From Fluviispira multicolorata (GTDB taxonomy: Bacteria > Bdellovibrionota_B > Oligoflexia > Silvanigrellales > Silvanigrellaceae), in NCBI RefSeq assembly GCF_009208585.1, contig NZ_WFLN01000004.1:1-64000 (forward strand): a stretch of DNA of 64,000 nt. Reading direction: 5' to 3'. Positions 31,259 to 40,023 of the stretch are shown piece after piece. The notes under the pieces were generated by a model. It was not told the DNA's origin. It did not search any database and worked only from the letters and a program-made list of their open reading frames with translations. How positions within the stretch are numbered: the stretch's first letter is position 1; every line of letters starts with the position of its first letter. The translations under genes and the position numbers were made by a program.

Positions 31259-33073
31259 TTATCCAAAAGTTTTTTCTGCCAATTCAATGTTACGTTTATA
31301 ATTTGCAAAAGCATTTCCTACAGGATCGCTATTTAAAAAATCAATTCCCGCATCTTTTAAAATTTCGAGAGGGGGTTTTGAGCCACCTGCTTTTAAAAAG
31401 CGAAATATATCTTCTCTGGTTTGATTTTTATCTTTACGAAGGTTTTCTGCAAGGGCAAGAGATGCACAGTAACTCGTTGCATATTTATAAACATAGAATG
31501 CCGAATAAAAATGAGGAATTGTCATCCATCCGTATCTAATAAATTCAGGATAATTACATTCATCTCCATACCAAAATTTATTTAAATTCATATAAATTTC
31601 CTCTAGTGTATCTGGAGTAAATGCTTCTTCTTTATCTGCAATTAAAGAAGCTTCTCTTTCAAATGCCGCAAAGAGACATTGTCTTAAAACGGTTCCTTCA
31701 AAGTTTTCTAAATTTTCTGAAAGTACAGATTTAGCTAACTCAGAATCTTGCATATGGGTTAAAATATAATCACTTAATAAAGCTTCATTGAGTGTGCTGG
31801 CAACTTCGGCAACAAAAATAGTATAACCTGAGTTATGATATGGTTGATTTTTGTTACTATAATAAGAGTGCATCGAGTGCCCAAGTTCATGAGCTAAAGT
31901 ATAAACATCACTTAACGTGCCAGTCCAAGATTGCAACATATATGGGCGAGAACTGTAAGTCCCCCAAGAAAATGCTCCTGATCTTTTACCTTCATTTTCA
32001 GCTCTATCAACCCATCTGTCTATTGTTAACCCTTGAGTTGCTACTGCAACATATTCTTCGCCAAGCGGTGTTATGGCTTTTAAGACTAAGTCTCTGCCTT
32101 CTTCCCATGAAAAAGTTATTTCTTCTTTGCTCTCATATAAAGAAACAGAGCGATCAAACGGATTGACGGCATCTATTTTTAATAGTTTTTTGCGAAGTTT
32201 CATACTTTGATGAAGAAGATCAATATTGTTTTTAATAGATTTTATAAGGCCATCATACAATGAAGTTGGTATATTATCATCAAAAAGCTCTGCTTCTAAA
32301 AAACCAGAAAATTTTCTAATTTTTGCAATAGTTGAACCTGTTAACATATTTCCATAATAATTTGATGTTATCGTGTTACGCCATTTACTTATTTCACTGA
32401 AATATGAATTAAAAGTATTTCTTCTTAACTCTCTATCTTTTGATTGTAAATTTAATGAATATCTTGAATTTGAAACAAGATGTTCCTTATTATTTGAATC
32501 AAGTGCAGGTAAAAACTTTAAATCTGCATTATTCCATTTACCATGGATTTCATCAAACATATTTAAGGAAACAGAAATTCTTGCTAATATATTTTCTTCT
32601 TGTTCAGTTAATATATGTGCTTTTTTTCTAATGAGTTCTTCTAATCTAAATTGATATGTATTAAGAGGTTCTTTTTTGAGCCAATCTGTCAGTTGTTTTA
32701 TATTTAATAATTCAGGCTCTAAAAAAGAAAATTTTGCCATTAATCCAGATAATTTTATTTCAATTTTTCCAACGGCTTCATTTGATTCTTTATTTGCAAC
32801 ATCTTCTGTGTTACGGAGGGAAGCATAGACAAATAAATTTTCAAGTCTGTGATTTAGATCGTCTTTGAATTTTATACATTCATAAATAAGCTCAGGTGAA
32901 GAAGAGAGTTTTGATTTATACTTGTCTTCAACGAGCTTTTCTAGACTTTCTTCATTTGGTAAATTATTAAATTCATTTGACCAATGTTTAAAATCTTTGA
33001 AAAGATCGCTTAAATTCCAAGTCTCTTCTGTTTTTACTTCATTTCTCTTTTTAATTTTCTGCATTTCTTTCAT
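31259..33073 (-). CDS. pepF: Oligoendopeptidase F (M3 family zinc peptidase)
   Basis: The 604-residue peptidase carries the M3 zinc motif HELGHSMHSYYS, preceded by TLSDVYTLA and followed by E-V-A-S-T-L-N-E, which supplies the third ligand. SGAFSWGTYSSRPYMLQSW is the conserved substrate strand. It degrades oligopeptides of about 7-17 residues in the cytoplasm. The start at 33073 is preferred because AAAGGAAGA lies just upstream and falls inside the longer frame. It leads the pepF-DUF1275-punA-hpt run. Confidence 0.94.
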   Translation of the reverse strand: MKEMQKIKKRNEVKTEETWNLSDLFKDFKHWSNEFNNLPNEESLEKLVEDKYKSKLSSSPELIYECIKFKDDLNHRLENLFVYASLRNTEDVANKESNEAVGKIEIKLSGLMAKFSFLEPELLNIKQLTDWLKKEPLNTYQFRLEELIRKKAHILTEQEENILARISVSLNMFDEIHGKWNNADLKFLPALDSNNKEHLVSNSRYSLNLQSKDRELRRNTFNSYFSEISKWRNTITSNYYGNMLTGSTIAKIRKFSGFLEAELFDDNIPTSLYDGLIKSIKNNIDLLHQSMKLRKKLLKIDAVNPFDRSVSLYESKEEITFSWEEGRDLVLKAITPLGEEYVAVATQGLTIDRWVDRAENEGKRSGAFSWGTYSSRPYMLQSWTGTLSDVYTLAHELGHSMHSYYSNKNQPYHNSGYTIFVAEVASTLNEALLSDYILTHMQDSELAKSVLSENLENFEGTVLRQCLFAAFEREASLIADKEEAFTPDTLEEIYMNLNKFWYGDECNYPEFIRYGWMTIPHFYSAFYVYKYATSYCASLALAENLRKDKNQTREDIFRFLKAGGSKPPLEILKDAGIDFLNSDPVGNAFANYKRNIELAEKTFG

Positions 33074-33293
33074 GAGTCTTCCTTTCATTTGATGTGTGTC
33101 AAATAATTGTTTTGGATAAAACTTATAAGCACAAAATGACTCTACAATATCTAATTGATATTATGCGAGTAAATTTAATTTATTTTTTAATATATGAAAT
33201 AATAATAGTAGGGTACCAAACTCAGGCACTGTATTCTTTCTAAAATAATCATAATGTCTGCTCCCATTTTGATTTTTGAAAAGGATTAGATTT

Positions 33294-34589
33294 ATGGTCA
33301 AACAAGACAATAAAAAGTTTTTGAATTTTAACAATATTAACACAATACTTATATTTTTGTCAGTGTTTTTAGGTTTTTTTATGGGAACTCTCTTTCCTGA
33401 GTTTATGATTTCAATCCGATGGATTGGTGAAGTTTTCTTTAATATGCTCAAAATGCTTGTACTTCCTCTTATTTTTTCAGCTTTGGTTAGTGCTGTTACT
33501 TCCATGGGGAGCTTAAAAAAACTCGGTTCTATTGGTTTGTTTACTTTCTTGTATATCTTAACAAGTGTGTGCACAGCTGTTCTCATCGGACTTTTCTTAT
33601 TTAATACTTTTAAACCAGGAGTTGGGATTGATCCAATTCTGATTTTAGGAAAAGATTCAACATTACAGCAAAATGCTCCAATGACTTTTGAAATCTTTAT
33701 AACCAGTCTTTTCCCGCAAAATATCTTAGAAGCAGCCGTTAAATTTGAAATTATGCCTGTTGTTTTATTTGGACTTGCTTTTGCAATTGCGTGCGCATCT
33801 TGTGGAGAAGCTGCGAAATCTGTTTCGGTTTTCTTTACGGGTATGAGAAATGTTTTTATAAAAATGATCACTTGGGTTATTCTTTTAAGTCCTCTTGGTA
33901 TTTTTTCATTGCTTGGCACAGGGGTTGCGCAGTCCGTTCAAGAAGGGCATTTAATGCAGGATATTAAAGGCTTATTTTTATTTGTTGTGGTGTTTGGAGC
34001 TGGACTTTGCTTGCAGATGAGTTGGCAATTGCTTGCAGTGAAATTTATTGCAAAAAGAGCGTTAAAACAATTTACTAAAAACTCATCAGCGGCTCTTGTT
34101 ACCGCATTTGGTACTTCAAGTTCATTAGCAACTTTGCCATTGGCAATGGACGCTGCAGAGAAAGAAAAAGTGCGTGATGATGTCAATCGTTTTGTTATGC
34201 CTTTTACTGCGACAATTAATTTAGGTAGTACCGTTATGTATGAAGCATCTGCAGCCATCTTTTTTGCTCAAATTTTAGGATTAGAGCTTTCACTAAGTCA
34301 TCAAATTATTATTTTTATAACTTCAATTGTTGCAGGAATGGGGGCTGCTGGAGTGCCAGAAAGTGGTCTTATAACAATGGTGACTGTTTTGCGTGCAGTA
34401 AATATTCCTGTTTCTTCGATAACTTTATTATTACCACTTGATCGTATTCTCGATCGTTTCCGTACCATGGTTAATACTTGGGGAAATATTTGTTGCGCTT
34501 CGGTTGTGAATGAGCTTGTTCAACGGAGAGAAAAAGATCTGCTAGGATCTAAAAGAGTTGCAAACTCCAAAACTATTTCAGAAAAATAA
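33294..34589 (+). CDS. Dicarboxylate/amino acid:cation symporter (DAACS family)
   Basis: The 431-residue membrane protein follows the glutamate-transporter plan: eight membrane helices, a re-entrant hairpin containing AFGTSSSLATLPL (Ser-rich HP1 tip), FVMPFTATINLGSTVMYEASAAIF (helix 7, NMDGT-like position) and the second hairpin GMGAAGVPESGLITM followed by LDRILDRFRTMVNTWG. It takes up dicarboxylates or acidic/neutral amino acids with Na+ or H+. The start at 33294 follows AAAAGGA with 9 nt spacing. It is convergent with the iron-importer operon; exact substrate is unknown. Confidence 0.93.
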   Translation: MVKQDNKKFLNFNNINTILIFLSVFLGFFMGTLFPEFMISIRWIGEVFFNMLKMLVLPLIFSALVSAVTSMGSLKKLGSIGLFTFLYILTSVCTAVLIGLFLFNTFKPGVGIDPILILGKDSTLQQNAPMTFEIFITSLFPQNILEAAVKFEIMPVVLFGLAFAIACASCGEAAKSVSVFFTGMRNVFIKMITWVILLSPLGIFSLLGTGVAQSVQEGHLMQDIKGLFLFVVVFGAGLCLQMSWQLLAVKFIAKRALKQFTKNSSAALVTAFGTSSSLATLPLAMDAAEKEKVRDDVNRFVMPFTATINLGSTVMYEASAAIFFAQILGLELSLSHQIIIFITSIVAGMGAAGVPESGLITMVTVLRAVNIPVSSITLLLPLDRILDRFRTMVNTWGNICCASVVNELVQRREKDLLGSKRVANSKTISEK

Positions 34590-34632
34590 ATACCAATCTA
34601 AATCGATAAAATAATAATTTATCATAGATTGA

Positions 34633-34657
34633 AATAATCGAGATAATAACGATTATT
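34633..34657. terminator. Putative bidirectional terminator between convergent units
   Basis: The arms AATAATCG (34633-34640) and CGATTATT (34650-34657) pair perfectly around 9 nt. It lies between the DAACS gene and the end of the iron importer operon, as expected for a shared terminator. The T-runs are short on both strands, so efficiency is uncertain; a Fur-like AT-rich site is a less likely alternative. Confidence 0.5.
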
Positions 34658-34668
34658 TTCCGACTTTT

Positions 34669-35457
34669 TCAATCAAGTACGACATCAAGTGGGAAAAAAA
34701 GTGGAATATTATTTAATTTATCATTGATTATAATTCCTTTAACTCCAAATATATTTTCAATCACTTTTTCATCTAAAATTTGTTTAATTGTACCATCTGT
34801 GAAAACTTGCCCATTTTTTATTGCGATAACATTGTGAGCAATTTTTGCGGCATGATTTATATCATGGACTACCATAACTATTGTTTTATTTTGATTCTTA
34901 TTTAGACTTTGTAATATGTTTAATACTTCAATTTGATGACGCATGTCTAAATAGGTGGTTGGCTCATCAAGAAATATATATTCACTTTCTTGAGCCAGTG
35001 CCATTGCAATCCATGCTCGTTGTCGTTGTCCACCTGATAAATCAGATAAACGCTTGTTTTTTAATTCTATCATATGAGTTGATTTGAGGGCCCATTCGAT
35101 GGCTTCATAATCATTTTGATTTAATGATCCAAAAAAGGATTGGCGTGGAAATCGTCCATATTGAACAAGTCGTTCCACAGTAAATTCTTGGGGAGCTTCA
35201 GGGGACTGAGGAAGAATGGAAAGAATTCTTGCAACTTCTTGACTTGAGTAGCTTTGAATTAATTTACCATCTAAATAAACTTGGCCACTCGAAGGTTGAA
35301 TAATTCTGGCAATGGTTTTTAATAGTGTTGATTTCCCAGAACCATTGCTGCCAATTAAAGCCGTTATTTTGTTTTTTTCTATTTTAATATTTACATTATT
35401 TAAAACAATTTTATCAAAATATGAAACGCTTAAATTTGTACATTTTATTTTATTCAT
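34669..35457 (-). CDS. Iron/siderophore-type ABC transporter ATPase (FecE/FhuC-like)
   Basis: The 262-residue ATPase has Walker A GSNGSGKSTLLK, Q-loop region ILPQSPEAPQEFTVERLV, the signature LSGGQRQRAWIAMALAQ, Walker B YIFLDEPTTYLD and the switch His in VMVVHDINHAAK. The TTYLD form and the ERLVQYGRFPR stretch are typical of the siderophore/B12 subfamily. It powers the two permeases encoded just upstream, from which it is separated by 12 nt. Last gene of the Fur-linked operon. Confidence 0.94.
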   Translation of the reverse strand: MNKIKCTNLSVSYFDKIVLNNVNIKIEKNKITALIGSNGSGKSTLLKTIARIIQPSSGQVYLDGKLIQSYSSQEVARILSILPQSPEAPQEFTVERLVQYGRFPRQSFFGSLNQNDYEAIEWALKSTHMIELKNKRLSDLSGGQRQRAWIAMALAQESEYIFLDEPTTYLDMRHQIEVLNILQSLNKNQNKTIVMVVHDINHAAKIAHNVIAIKNGQVFTDGTIKQILDEKVIENIFGVKGIIINDKLNNIPLFFPLDVVLD

Positions 35458-35469
35458 TGGAGTTTTTAC

Positions 35470-36474
35470 TTAGAACCTCGATTTTAAGAGCAGATAAATA
35501 AAATAAGGAGAACCAAGAAGAGATGAGATAAGCCCTGCTGGAATTTCAATTGGAGCTAAAACTGACCTTCCAATAGTATCTGAGAGTATAACTAAAAAAG
35601 CACCTCCTAGAGCTGAAAAAGGAATAATTAATTTGTAGTCATATTTAAAAAGAGTTCTCATTATATTTGGAATGATAAGTCCTATAAAGCCAATTGGGCC
35701 AACGAGACAGACTCCAGTTGAGGAAAGAAAGACAGCAAGAATAAGAAGTATAATGCGATTTTTCTTAATATTTAAGCCTAGACCAATAATGACTTCGTCG
35801 CTTAAATTTAATATATTTATTCTTTTTGATAAGACGATTGAAACAAAAATTCCAATTATTGAACAAGGAAGAATAAATAAAAATTCACTCCATTCTTTTC
35901 CCCATAAACTTCCAGATAACCAAACGTAAATAGAACCAACTGCTTCTGTATTATTTACTAAAATAAATGTTGTGCCGGAATGGAAGAAAGCATCCACAGC
36001 AACTCCAGATAAAATAAGCCTTAAGGGAGTTATTCCTTTTTTATTTGCGAAAAAATAAACTACGATACCTGCAAAAATAGCTCCAGTAAATGAAGCCAAA
36101 GGCAATATAAAAAAGTTTGTATTTGCAAAAATAAGTAATGATAAAACTGAAAAGAAACTTGAACCTGCATTTATACCAGTTACGTTAGGCGCAGCAAGCG
36201 GATTTTTTGTAACCGCCTGTAAAATAGCTCCTGATATTGCAAAATTAGCCCCAACGCAGGCTCCAATCAATAGTCTTGGTAAACGATATTCAATTAAAAT
36301 CGAATTGTTTAAATAGTTGCTAATAACGTTTGGAAATAGACTTATATAATTTATTTTAGCATCTCCAATTAAACTGCAGATTGCTATAAACAAGAATAAG
36401 AAAATAAAAGATATAAAAAATATTATTATTTGTCTGTATTGATTATGACTGTATTTGAAATGAGTTTGTTTCAT
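35470..36474 (-). CDS. FecCD-family siderophore ABC permease (second subunit)
   Basis: The 334-residue protein has about ten membrane segments and FecCD family motifs: YRLPRLLIGACVGANFAISGAILQAVTKNPLAAPNVTGINAGSSFF and, near the C-terminus, GPIGFIGLIIPNIMR, which contacts the ATPase. It pairs with the permease encoded 3 nt upstream to form a heterodimeric channel for a ferric chelate. The related sister gene suggests an old duplication, as in FecC/FecD. Confidence 0.93.
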   Translation of the reverse strand: MKQTHFKYSHNQYRQIIIFFISFIFLFLFIAICSLIGDAKINYISLFPNVISNYLNNSILIEYRLPRLLIGACVGANFAISGAILQAVTKNPLAAPNVTGINAGSSFFSVLSLLIFANTNFFILPLASFTGAIFAGIVVYFFANKKGITPLRLILSGVAVDAFFHSGTTFILVNNTEAVGSIYVWLSGSLWGKEWSEFLFILPCSIIGIFVSIVLSKRINILNLSDEVIIGLGLNIKKNRIILLILAVFLSSTGVCLVGPIGFIGLIIPNIMRTLFKYDYKLIIPFSALGGAFLVILSDTIGRSVLAPIEIPAGLISSLLGSPYFIYLLLKSRF

Positions 36475-36477
36475 TAT

Positions 36478-37476
36478 TTATACTACCTTTTCGCTGTTTT
36501 TTCTAATTAAATATAAAAAGAATGGGCAACCTACAAAAGCAGTAATAACCCCTACTGGGGTTTCAATTGGCATGAATATAATTCGTGCTATAAGATCAGA
36601 AAAAACAAGTAAAATAGCACCAATAAGTGCAGTGAAAGGAAGCATTATTTTAAAATTATCTGAAAATGCTCTTCGCACAATATGTGGAACTATAAGCCCA
36701 AGAAATCCAATGACACCCGAAACACACACAGCACAACCAGTTAAAATTACGACTAATAAACAAAGTACAATTCTTATTTTAAATAAGTTTACGCCAAGAG
36801 ATTTTGCAATTTCATCTCCGAGTGCATATGCATTCATATAATGGGTTATTACAAATGAAAAAATCAAAGCAGCAATTGACCATGGAAGTATTTGATAAAA
36901 ATGATCCCAGCTAACTCCAGCCAATCCCCCCGCAAGCCATGAATAAATTGCGCCCGCATCTTCTCCTAATAATATTAACATGCCTGCAGTTAATGCATAA
37001 AAAAAACCACTCACTGAAACACCTGCAAGAACAAGTTTTCCAATAGAAGGATTTTTGTATAAAGAAATAATATATACAAGCGTTCCTCCTAATGCGGCTC
37101 CTATAAAAACTAAGAATGTTAAAATATTTTGTGAAATTGGAAGTTGAAAAAAAGTTGCAATGACAAAAATGAATGATGCTCCTCCTGAAACTCCCATCAT
37201 TTTAGGTTCTGCAAGAGGATTGCGTGTAAGACATTGCATCAAAGCGCCCGCAACAGATAAATTTGCTCCAATGAGTGCAGCGAGAAGGGCTCTCGGCACT
37301 CTTAGAGCATTTACTATTATCGAATCTATATTTTCATCTTGTGATATAAGAACATTCCAAATTGTTGCTAATTTTATATGTTCACTGCCAAATGATAAAC
37401 TTAAGAGCATTCCTAAAAGCAAAACAAAAATTAATGCAATAAAAATTGTGGAAATTTTTAAGTCAGTTTTTTTCAT
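36478..37476 (-). CDS. FecCD-family siderophore ABC permease (first subunit)
   Basis: The 332-residue polytopic protein carries LRVPRALLAALIGANLSVAGALMQCLTRNPLAEPKMMGVSGGASF and the coupling-helix motif GVIGFLGLIVPHIVRR. Its ATG overlaps the stop of the binding-protein gene by 4 bp, so the two are translationally coupled. It forms the inner-membrane channel with the neighbouring permease. Confidence 0.94.
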   Translation of the reverse strand: MKKTDLKISTIFIALIFVLLLGMLLSLSFGSEHIKLATIWNVLISQDENIDSIIVNALRVPRALLAALIGANLSVAGALMQCLTRNPLAEPKMMGVSGGASFIFVIATFFQLPISQNILTFLVFIGAALGGTLVYIISLYKNPSIGKLVLAGVSVSGFFYALTAGMLILLGEDAGAIYSWLAGGLAGVSWDHFYQILPWSIAALIFSFVITHYMNAYALGDEIAKSLGVNLFKIRIVLCLLVVILTGCAVCVSGVIGFLGLIVPHIVRRAFSDNFKIMLPFTALIGAILLVFSDLIARIIFMPIETPVGVITAFVGCPFFLYLIRKNSEKVV

Positions 37477-38387
37477 TTTAATAATTCATTTAAGTTTTCT
37501 AAAATATATAAAGCACCTTTAGGTCCTTTGCTACGAGAACCACGCTCACGTTCAAGCACAGTGACTTTGTTATTTTTAACAGCCCTTAAATTTTTCCAAA
37601 TAGGATTTTTTTCAAGAACTTTTAAAACATTTTTACCGGGATCATCAAAAACTAAAATATTTGTTGGGTTTAATTTTAATATTCTTTCAGCATTTAATTC
37701 AACAAGGTCTAGTTTATTTTTATCACCCTCTCCCTTATATACATAATCAGCACCTATTTCATTAATGAATGAAGCAATATAAGAGTCGTTGGTCCATGCC
37801 CAAATTTTATCATGAGGCTTGTACATAGCTAATATGCTGATTGATTTATTTTGAAATGATTTTTTAGCTTTTGCAAGTTCTTTATTAAATTTTTCTTTGA
37901 ATTGTTTTGCTTTATTTTGCTTCTGAAATAGCTCAGCAAATATGTCGATGTACTCTAATGTTTCTTTGTATGAGTAAGGTTTAAATCTTATTACAGGTGC
38001 GATCTTTTCTAGTTTTGAAACGACATCTCTTTGTTCTTCATATACTCTGTCAATTATTATAAGGTCAGGTGTTAATTCTTTTATACGCTCGAGACTTGGA
38101 TGTGAGGTTTTACCAACTAAAGTAATTTTGCTCATATCGTTGTCTAGATAATCTGGAATTTTTCCTGATGCAGTGACCGTAATGCCTACAGGTGTTATAC
38201 CTAATAAATCAAGAATTTCCATACCTGTGATAGTGAGTGTAATAACTCTTTTTGGAGGTTCTTTAAAATTAAATTTAGAAATATCTTCTTTAAATTTGAG
38301 TATTTCTCTACTTGCAAACGATAAATTAAAAGTACATAATGCAGCTAAAAAAAGAAGAATTTTAAATTTGAACATTTTTGATTTCAT
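37473..38387 (-). CDS. Periplasmic iron-siderophore binding protein (FecB/FatB-like)
   Basis: The start at 38387 follows AAAGGAAAC; an upstream frame extension lacks a ribosome-binding site. The 304-residue product has a signal peptide (about 1-25, ending SFA) and the class III binding-protein plan: KRVITLTITGMEILDLLGITPVGIT, a LTPDLIIIDRVYEE strand, a long backbone helix (about 130-165, YIDIFAELFQKQNKAKQFKEKF) and a C-lobe with VVELNAERILKLNPTNILVFDDPG-type strands. It delivers a ferric chelate to the adjacent permeases. The HLTPD-x-I and LxxLxP features fit the citrate/anguibactin-type group; the exact ligand is not known. Confidence 0.9.
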   Translation of the reverse strand: MKSKMFKFKILLFLAALCTFNLSFASREILKFKEDISKFNFKEPPKRVITLTITGMEILDLLGITPVGITVTASGKIPDYLDNDMSKITLVGKTSHPSLERIKELTPDLIIIDRVYEEQRDVVSKLEKIAPVIRFKPYSYKETLEYIDIFAELFQKQNKAKQFKEKFNKELAKAKKSFQNKSISILAMYKPHDKIWAWTNDSYIASFINEIGADYVYKGEGDKNKLDLVELNAERILKLNPTNILVFDDPGKNVLKVLEKNPIWKNLRAVKNNKVTVLERERGSRSKGPKGALYILENLNELLK

Positions 38388-38454
38388 TTGAATGTTTCCT
38401 TTCAATTCTTTGATATATAAAAAATAAATCAATTATTATAAAATGAATGTTTAA

Positions 38455-39783
38455 TTAAAACTTATATAATCCTGTTAAGATAAACTTTGTATTATCTTTT
38501 TTATTTAAAACACCATCGCTATTTGTGAAAATATTTTCATTAGAATTTTCATAAATATAGTTTATAGCTGCTTCAAATTTATTCAGCCCATAGCCTAGTT
38601 GAGTTGCAATTTGGTTTACAGAATAATTAAGATTACCATTGCCTAGTTCTGTTGCAGAATTATCAAACCTGACATCACTTTTTGCATATGATATGGCATA
38701 AATAATTCTATCATCTTTTTTAATTATATTGCTTAAATAAGCTCTTGTGTCGCCGCCCAAACTGATTCCTATAAGTCGAGAGACTTGTGAGTCATTATAT
38801 GCTGGAGTTGTGGAAATAGAATTTATGACATCTATGGGTTTTCCAATTTTCTCATAGTCAAAATAAATAGAGACTCCATTATCCGACATAAGACCTTTAG
38901 AACCAAAAATAGAGTTATTTTTATACGCTAAAGATCCTTCAATATGAGTGACATGTCCTTTTGATGTCAACTCGCCATTCGCATTTTGTGCACGTGGGGC
39001 GTTATTTTGTGTTCCATAATATGCCGCAAGATTTATTTCTTGATTCTTATCTAATAAATAAGAGGCGCTTAATTTACCTAAATATCCAATAGAACCATTG
39101 AATGAATTTCCTCCCCAATTTGTATGAATTGTTGCTGATTTTGATTTTGTACGACCAGCTTTTTTTGAGTCAATAGAATTTAATTTTTTTAAAGAAATAC
39201 TTTGAAAAGCACCTATTCCCATTTGTATTTTTATTTTATCATTTATTAAAATATTATCTTCTAAATAGAGTCCATCTTGACGCTTATATTTGTTTGTTAC
39301 AGATGCAAAGTAAGGAGCTGAGTTATACGCACCTCCTACTCGTAATGCACCAAATGAGAGTCGGTTATGATGTTTAATATACTCAGAATTATGATCAAAA
39401 AATTTAATTCCAACTTCAGCTTTTCTGACAGAAATACTTCCTGAGTTTTTTGCAGTTTGACCATTGAACTGTATTTCAAATGCACCATCTACATCTTCAT
39501 ATTTTCCTTTTAAACCAAAACGAACGCGATCGGCTGATAGATCGGGTGCGCTGCTTCGAGTGCTATCAAAAACATTTAAATTGAATTGTACAAAACCATA
39601 TGGAGATAGGTATGTGTCAGAAGCTTCTTTTTTTTCGCTTGTTTGTAGAAGACTTGCTTCTAAATTTTCAGTTTGATTATTTCCATGGATATATTTTGCT
39701 TTTTCATTTGCAAAAACATTTTCATAACTTAATAAGCAGGTGGAGCTCATCATGAGCATAAAACTATTCGATTTTTTAGACAT
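38455..39783 (-). CDS. Porin-like outer-membrane protein of the iron-importer operon
   Basis: The 442-residue product has a signal peptide (ends near residue 25, NVFA), a short coiled or disordered segment, then a beta-barrel of about 16 strands starting YGFVQFNLNVFDSTR and including DRVRFGLKGKYEDVDGAFEIQFN, the pattern of OprP/phosphate-selective-type porins. It ends in FILTGLYKF with the C-terminal Phe of barrel proteins. It has no TonB box or plug domain, so it is not a TonB-dependent receptor. It is first in the operon, behind the Fur box, and its ligand is probably a small iron chelate; that is inference. Confidence 0.75.
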   Translation of the reverse strand: MSKKSNSFMLMMSSTCLLSYENVFANEKAKYIHGNNQTENLEASLLQTSEKKEASDTYLSPYGFVQFNLNVFDSTRSSAPDLSADRVRFGLKGKYEDVDGAFEIQFNGQTAKNSGSISVRKAEVGIKFFDHNSEYIKHHNRLSFGALRVGGAYNSAPYFASVTNKYKRQDGLYLEDNILINDKIKIQMGIGAFQSISLKKLNSIDSKKAGRTKSKSATIHTNWGGNSFNGSIGYLGKLSASYLLDKNQEINLAAYYGTQNNAPRAQNANGELTSKGHVTHIEGSLAYKNNSIFGSKGLMSDNGVSIYFDYEKIGKPIDVINSISTTPAYNDSQVSRLIGISLGGDTRAYLSNIIKKDDRIIYAISYAKSDVRFDNSATELGNGNLNYSVNQIATQLGYGLNKFEAAINYIYENSNENIFTNSDGVLNKKDNTKFILTGLYKF

Positions 39784-39842
39784 AAAATAATAATCCTTAG
39801 ATTAATAAATATTTAATTATTATTGTGGGTTATTGATATAAT

Positions 39843-39861
39843 GATATTGAGAATCATTATC
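39843..39861. promoter_or_regulatory. Fur box upstream of the iron-importer operon
   Basis: GATATTGAGAATCATTATC matches the Fur consensus GATAATGATAATCATTATC at 17 of 19 positions. It lies 60 nt upstream of the porin start, where the promoter of the five-gene operon must be. In the family, iron-loaded Fur bound here blocks transcription until iron is scarce. Confidence 0.85.
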
Positions 39862-39912
39862 GTAATTTTGATAACCAATTCATAAAAATTATGCAAGTTT
39901 ATTTTAAAAATA

Positions 39913-39951
39913 AATTTATATCAATAATATTAAATGGTATTGATATAAATT
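39913..39951 (-). terminator. Hairpin after hemE, probable terminator
   Basis: The arms AATTTATATCAATA and TATTGATATAAATT are perfect 14-bp complements around 11 nt. It lies 73 nt past the hemE stop and before the Fur-controlled promoter. Read on the minus strand a T-rich stretch follows. The stem is nearly all A/T, so it may instead be protein-bound; TATTGATATAA occurs again at 39831, next to the Fur box. Confidence 0.45.
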
Positions 39952-40023
39952 AGAAATAAAGTTTAATATTTGTTTTTTTATGTAAATTTTAAACTAAATT
40001 TATAGATTATTTGATTTTATTTT

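Noticed and set aside
33161..33919. Minus-strand 252-residue ORF
   Set aside because: Antisense to the DAACS symporter gene, with biased composition typical of a shadow frame.
34633..34657. Second Fur box at the end of the iron operon
   Set aside because: The AATAATCG/CGATTATT arms lie after the last gene of both converging units and do not fit the Fur consensus as well as the site at 39843; a terminator is simpler.
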